From assembly GCA_950295325.1 (NCBI GenBank), contig OX485807.1:49384440-49448439 (forward strand): DNA of 64,000 nt, in the 5' to 3' direction. The notes below the pieces were generated by a model. It was not told where the DNA came from, searched no databases, and was given only the letters and a program-made list of their open reading frames with translations. Shown here piece after piece: positions 57,926-64,000 of the stretch. Each line of letters starts with the position of its first letter. Positions within the stretch are counted from its first letter, which is position 1. A program made the position numbers and the translations under genes. The stretch comes from Polytrichum commune. Taxonomy: Eukaryota > Streptophyta > Polytrichopsida > Polytrichales > Polytrichaceae.

Positions 57926-58520
57926 GCCCTTCTAGTACACTAGGGGCGAGAGCTCGAACTTGCAATGATTTCCGAGAGTTTGAAAATGGATACATGGAGT
58001 TGACAAGGTTTCTTCCGAAGCTCAAACTAATTAACTTATGAAGAGTTTGACCAATCCCAACACTCGCCAACATTTTAATACCACCTCGTTTATTGACGTC
58101 CTCTCCGACTTGTGATGCTCTCTTCAATTCAAAAGAACAAATGCATTATGTTAGCATGTTATGGTACCATCTATGGTTTTACTTGATTCCTTTGCAATAA
58201 CTGATTGTTTTTGGTGGCTTCATGAAGTTGTTGTGCAAAGATAGTCTCAAGGTGGTCTTTGAATCTCTCTCTCTCTCTACAGACCATACATATATATATT
58301 CTCAATTGTTGCCATGTGTCGTTCTTAAATTGGCAGAGATCACATGTTAAGCAGTTAATCCTAATCTGGATATGTGCCAATGATCATAACAATAGTTAGC
58401 TGATGAGTTGTGTTCAACTGCCATGACTTCAAAGTCAATATGAAGCACTTGGATTCTGACATTCCGAGGTTTTATTCTCAAATCTATTACAAGACCCATG
58501 AACACAACTCATCAACGAAG

Positions 58521-59072
58521 TAATGTTACGATTTGTGATTCTAAAAGCAGAGAATCAAACACTTGTTATCGTTCTATGGTTGTGTGGATGAAGTAACTAG
58601 ACATATCCCAAAAAATTATTTAAATTATGGATGAACGTGCACAAAATTGGATGAAAACGCTTAATATCATTCATATGTGGCTTCGTCACTCTCAATGGTT
58701 GTAGCTAGCCAATGCTCCTCTTTGGGAAAACTTGGAATGAAAACCACTGATGTTAAGGTATGACTAAATCTCCCATGTTGGAGATGCCCTCAGCAAAATA
58801 ATGTTACAATCTGTGATTCTAAAAGTAGAGAATCGAACACTTGTTATCGTTCTATGATTGTATGGATGAAATAACTAAACACATCCCAAAAACTCTTTAA
58901 AAAAAATGGACGAACGTGCACAAAATTGGATGAAATTTGCAATATCGTTCATATATGTGGCTTCATCACTCCCAATGGTTGTAGCCGGTGCTCCTCTCGG
59001 GGAAAACTTGGAACAAAAACCACTTGGTGTTAATTAAGGTATGACTAAATCTCCCGGGTCGGAAGTGCCTGT
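58521..59072. repeat. Two-copy tandem repeat, period 278 bp
   Basis: 58521-58798 and 58799-59072 align along their length. Both include ATTCTAAAAG(C/T)AGAGAATC, GAACGTGCACAAAATTGGATG and GGTATGACTAAATCTCCC. The copies differ at many sites, so the duplication is not recent. Non-coding. Confidence 0.8.
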
Positions 59073-60667
59073 GCATAAACCACATTATTGAGCATTGATT
59101 TCCGAAACTAAGTATCCAAAGCATCCTTGGGGACGTTTATTATTGGTAATCGATAATCACATGCACACTCTGTGAAACATTCAAGTCTCCAGCTAGTGCA
59201 CGAGCTTAATTAGAGGTTGAGTTTTTAATACACCCTATTGCACTTTCAAAGTGACCGAGTACCACCATGGATGAATGAGAGACAACGGTGGACAATGGTA
59301 ATTAAGGTATCACAAGCTTATAAACGGCAACTCTACGGTCGACCATTTAAGCATGATAGTTAGAGGTAGTGCCCGGGAAGTTTTTGGGCATATAAATTAT
59401 AGTCGGTCAAGCTAGAGTCCATTGAGGTAAGCGTTTCTTCTCTTCTTCTCGGTCAAGATCTTAGTGATTCTAAATCCAACTGGTTACATGTTGACATCTT
59501 CCGGTTTTGTTTTCATCCATTTGAGGTATATTCTTTTATAGAATCCTCTAGAATGATCGGTAATCCTCCTGAAATCTCCAACTTCAGTCGGTTATTTCTC
59601 AAACTCGACCGGCTCATTTGTGACTAGATGTCAATTCTCCCCCGAACATTGGTTAGGGGTCCTAGAACAAATTAAAAATCACATGAACACATTAGCAAAC
59701 TCCAATAAAGGGAACATGCGCTAATTGAGCTTACAACTTCTAGAGTCAAGATGAATATCTTTGAAAATCTTCAAGTGTTGTATGTAGACTTCATGCAATG
59801 GTTTTCACTTGGATATGTATAAATGCATTAGCATTTGGAGTGCTCTCTCTCTCTCTAGTGTTTGCATGAGGCGTGTCCACCTTACCAAATCATTGTTCTT
59901 TTACATCCACAAAGAGATTTGTGTTTTGGAATGATCTCCTTAAAATCTAGAATATTGCAAGCCAATTAAGAAGCCTAAACGAAGGAAACGGGAAAAATGG
60001 TGGGGGGGATTAGTAATCTATTGCACTTTTTGGAAGGGTGAATGGCAAGGGCGCATGGACGGTAACATTTGAGTTGTTCAAAAGTTCTAAAAAAATTGGT
60101 CATGGACGACTTGACGTGGAGCAAACAACAAGGGGATGACATGGGGCATTGAGTCATATGCATGTGTGCACCGGACCAAGATAGCAAGGTTCAAGCTAGT
60201 ATGGTGCTATTGATACTTGGTTGCCCGTCACACTAGTCCAACCCTAAACCCTAAAAGCATGCCCCATTGTTGCAAGACGAAATGTACCCACTTGGTTTTG
60301 GTACATTTAACCCATTGTTGGAGAAAACACATGCAAAATATTGTTTGTTGAGAAATGGAAACCAAGTTCTTTTTTACTTTTTGGATTGATGTTTAAGAGC
60401 CACTCCCAATTTTGAACATCAAATCATATTCGGTCTTCATGCTATGTTGGATGTGGTTATGAAGCACAAAGAATGAAGTCATTCCTCCTTGTCCAATATT
60501 CAATATTCTCATCCAAAATTTGGATTGGGGATGCCAATAGGAACAAAATTGTTGCATTTGAGAGCACCTCTAATCCATGCATCATTGAAAACATGCCTTC
60601 CGTGTATATTTTTTCGGGTAAGTTGTCTCTATTTGTGTTCCACCAAACCAACTTAGGATATCTAAAA
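59073..60667. other. AT-rich spacer, no gene seen
   Basis: Short frames only (up to 70 codons). No terminal repeats or RNA genes recognised. Confidence 0.5.
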
Positions 60668-60983
60668 CTACACTAAATATGATATTTAGTGTTTGGTACA
60701 CTAAATATGAACACATACACTAAATGTCAACAACCCTATGAAAGTAAGTAACATGAAACTCAAATATCAACTATAGTAATACATGGAAGTTACATGTTTG
60801 AATTCAGTGTTAGTAAAGATATGGAAAAAAAAAAAAAAAAAAAATGATAAAAGGAGAATTCCAGCATGTCTTTTAGCATATCTTCTAACACTAATTGTCA
60901 AGGAATTGAAAAGTAGTGTTGAACAAGGTAAGGTGGTAACAACATTAAATATAATCAAACACTAGATATCATATTTAGTCTAG
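60668..60983. mobile_element. 316-bp MITE with ACTAAATATGATAT ends
   Basis: Starts CTACACTAAATATGATATTT and ends with the reverse complement of CTAGACTAAATATGATATCT, about 26 of 28 positions paired. A poly-A run lies at about 60824-60843. A related copy is inverted at about 61643-61960. Confidence 0.65.
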
Positions 60984-61642
60984 TTATAGATGAACCGGTT
61001 GAGTTTGAGAAACAACCGGTTGAAGTTCAAGACTTCAGGGAAATTACCAATCGTGTTTAAAGGAATCTATAAAATATATTACCCCGAATCAATAAAGAAA
61101 AACCGAAAGATCACAACACATAACCAATTGGACTTGAGAAACACTAGGATCTCGACTAGTTATGCCCAAAACTCTCTCCGGACAATGTGACGGAGAGGTA
61201 ATGAACTTGTGTGACATATGCAACACTTCCATATATAATGCCCGGGGGGTGGCCTTGCTCGATCAATATGAAACGTTTAAGAGTCAAAATTGCTCTTAAA
61301 ATATATATGAAACGTTTATGAAATCAAAATTGCTCTTCAAATATGAAACGTTTAAGAAGTCAACATTTTAAAGAGGGGTACCGTGGTACTTTTCTGGCCT
61401 GCAGTGAGGTCTCACATAAGGCAAATTATTGTGAATCAACCTTGTTATTTGTGAAGCTTATGACAACTCTTAACACTTGTCAGAGCTCCCCATCACTTAA
61501 CTTATATGGCAAACTGACAATTCACCAGCCAACTTCACACTTAACTTACGACAATCAGACACAACTAAGTTAAAGTTGCTGCAAAGTCGGTGCGTGCTAA
61601 ACACACTAACATCCATCTCCCTAACCCTTAACTTCAAAGGAA

Positions 61643-61960
61643 CACTACACTAAAAAAGAAGGATAGTTAGTGTTTGATCGTAGTTAGTGTTGTTATCACC
61701 CTATCATGTTCAACACTATTTTTCAATTCCTTGACAATTAGTGTCAGACATAAATGTGCCACTACTTTCCCTATTGCTACCTCATTTCATGTGAAGCATG
61801 GATTTCGTATCCTTACTAACACTAAACTCAAACATGTAACTTCCACATAATACCATAGTTGATATTCAGTGTTTGAGTTTACATTTAATGTTACTTACTT
61901 TCATAGGATGTATGCGTTTGTATGTAGTGTATCAAACATGAAATATCCTTTTTAGTGTTC
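61643..61960. mobile_element. Related MITE, inverted copy
   Basis: Reads, on the minus strand, the same internal phrases as 60668-60983 (CAATTCCTTGACAATTAGTGT and ACATGTAACTTCCA here on plus). The ends are more diverged. It is followed by a (CT)n microsatellite at 61960-61983. Confidence 0.6.
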
Positions 61961-61983
61961 TCTCTCTCTCTCTCTCTCTCTCT
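61960..61983. repeat. (CT)n microsatellite
   Basis: About twelve CT units. A matching (GA)n tract lies at 62421-62442. Confidence 0.8.
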
Positions 61984-63459
61984 CCACATATGTGTGTGTG
62001 TTTATATCCCCACAAACTTATTTCGGCATGTGAGCTTGCAGCTATGATCAAGGTGAAGTGTTTCTTACTTACGTTAGTAAAGGGACTAAAGAGAGGGAAT
62101 GGTTTGCATATGAGTGTCTCTCTCTTGACCATCCAACATAAAAGCTCTTACATAGTACATGTATCCCAAAATTTTCTATGTTTGGATGATTTGGCATTGG
62201 AATTGGATGAAATGTCCACAAAACTATAGGAGTCGTGTTTATATGTTGGATGAATGAGAGGTATGCTCGTGTACAGTAATCTATTCTCTCCCAAGGACCA
62301 GTGTTGCCTCTATACTTATATCCAAGTCTGAAATGTATGTTTACTATATAATGTAGTATCCTAGGTGGACAATGTGGTTGTCGCCATTATAGTCCTGTGC
62401 CATGGCATTCCACTATTGTTTAGAGAGAGAGAGAGAGAGAGAGTACAATTTACCAATTCATAGCTCATATGCCCAGGTGTTACGGGTTGGGACAACATGG
62501 GTCCAAGTAGGTACATCATGTGTACAAACGTACACATGTCAAGGAAATTTGCAACTATTGCTATAAGCTACAGTTGAAAAATTTCGACTTTAAGAACTGC
62601 AAGCTCAACATGCATACTCTCAACTCAAATTTTGCTCATGCCTTCATGTAATTTGACTTAAAATTATATGAATATTAGTTTCAAACAACTTTCAGGATAT
62701 GGATACATATTTAAGATCGAAAAGTACATACATAGAGGAAAACCATAAACCAACAAATCCTACAACCATCATTTAAAACTATATATATATAGACACACAC
62801 ACACGACAGTTAGAATCCAAATGATTGGGTGGACTCTATTTGATAGTGTGCACTAAGTTAGAAATCAAATGCTAGGAAGGTGACTCATAAAATTCATACT
62901 TTGGCCATAGGTGACTTGACTTTGGGTTTACCATAGGATTTGAGTTAAGCCCTTCTATTTAAGCTGCCCTTTCATGCATGTGATAGATTGTTAAAATCGT
63001 TTTAACCCTAGAGCAAACTAAAACCCTTCTACTTGGTCTATGAATCGAATCCATGCTTAGCACAACTTATTACAACAAGCAAACGTAAGTATTGTCATAG
63101 GTGACAACAATGTTTGGATGTACATGTGGTATATTCATGTCATTTACAAGAGTAAATAAATCTAAAAAATCCTTCTACATGTATGTATATAACAACTAAA
63201 ACAATCATTATATTAAGTGGGCTAGTTGAAGGCTTGTTTTAGATGGGATCACTTTTGACATTTTAAGCTAAAAAATGTACTAAATTGGCTTCAAATCTTG
63301 TTGTGATGGATTGAAGCATGTATTGGTCTTCTTGGGCCTTTCAGGGTCTATGTAGGGTCTATGGAGGCAGTGGTAGACTTGTGTTGATCTGCTTAAAATG
63401 GGTCTATACTCAGGCCTTGATTGTTATGCAATTCCCCTAAACTAAACATTTGGTTCAAT
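61984..63459. other. AT-rich spacer, no gene seen
   Basis: Contains a (GA)n tract (62421-62442) and short TA/CA repeats near 62780-62805. No coding frame above 80 codons and no RNA gene recognised. Confidence 0.5.
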
Positions 63460-63709
63460 GTGGTCCACAATATTCACCATCGACCCACATCAATTGTCCT
63501 GCAATCATTGGGTGACAAGTTGAGAGGGTGTCATATGATACCTGGAGTTATGATAATCATGAAAATCACTTTGATTAATATGGCACGCCAATTTTGCATG
63601 TCACAATAAATAAGATGTGTAGTGTAAAGATCCCATTTCATATGACACCCTCTCTTGTTGCCACCCAACGATTGCATTGGGGTCAATGATGAATAGCGTG
63701 GGGCACACT
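63460..63709. mobile_element. Fold-back element
   Basis: Left arm 63460-63538 and right arm 63638-63709 pair imperfectly; GAGAGGGTGTCATATGA at the left faces TCATATGACACCCTCTC at the right. The loop is about 100 bp. The left arm is related to 31345-31500. Non-coding. Confidence 0.6.
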
Positions 63710-64000
63710 AAAGAAGATGTTTAGTCTAGTGGCCCCATTTCAGTTGTGTTGTGAGGCATGCACAATCATTTTAGGGTGAGTTTCTAATGTTGCTCGCCCA
63801 TTGCATTCTAGATAGCAGTGGGTTGCATGCGGTCTCATGAAGATAACAAAATCTATCAACCAACCACGATCTAGTTGCCTACTACATGGAATGTAGAAGG
63901 TCGTGACCATGGGCCACTAGACGTCCATGCGCTCACTAAACATTGAAAATGGCAACAATTGATTGGCACATTCGAACACAACCCCCATCAAATTTCATCG

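Overview
The window looks like nuclear DNA of a land plant. It has a nuclear-encoded photosystem II subunit (PsbX) with a plastid/thylakoid targeting leader, spliced genes with plant-type introns, an E3 ligase of the BIG BROTHER type, and long AT-rich intergenic stretches full of small DNA transposons and a solo LTR. The kinases, with an N-terminal helical region and intronless coding exons, recall families expanded in non-seed plants. I favour a bryophyte or lycophyte, but the species cannot be settled from the sequence alone.

Layout. (1) 1-25 kb is a kinase cluster inside a tandem segmental duplication. Copy 1 runs from the window start to about 10.69 kb, and copy 2 from about 13.97 to 24.87 kb. 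Copy 1 carries a kinase relic stopped by a nonsense codon. Copy 2 starts inside an intact paralogue (13.2-14.9 kb). A second, divergent kinase whose DFG aspartate is replaced by glycine (11.5-13.0 kb) lies between the copies. Insertions present in only one copy (a 199-bp hairpin MITE and a 2.1-kb solo LTR in copy 2, a 420-bp MITE in copy 1) most likely post-date the duplication. (2) 25-28 kb holds two nested MITE families and then PsbX (two exons; the intron is built of degenerate tandem repeats that duplicate the splice donor). (3) 31.7-35.9 kb is a seven-coding-exon RING-H2 gene on the plus strand. It converges on (4) an unrecognised six-exon gene on the minus strand (36.35-39.98 kb). (5) 40-51 kb is repeat-rich, with Harbinger-type MITEs and a block of strong G/T versus A/C strand skew. 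(6) 51.1-56.7 kb is a large coiled-coil protein gene on the minus strand. (7) 56.8-64 kb is gene-free, with tandem, direct and inverted repeats.

No operon-like organisation, CRISPR array, rRNA or intact tRNA was seen. The functional content is ordinary plant housekeeping (photosynthesis, ubiquitin ligation, structural coiled coil) next to a fast-evolving kinase cluster with one pseudogene and one probable pseudokinase. That cluster is the most interesting part. I found nothing that supports a wholly new biological system. Exon models come from splice-site and phase reasoning only.
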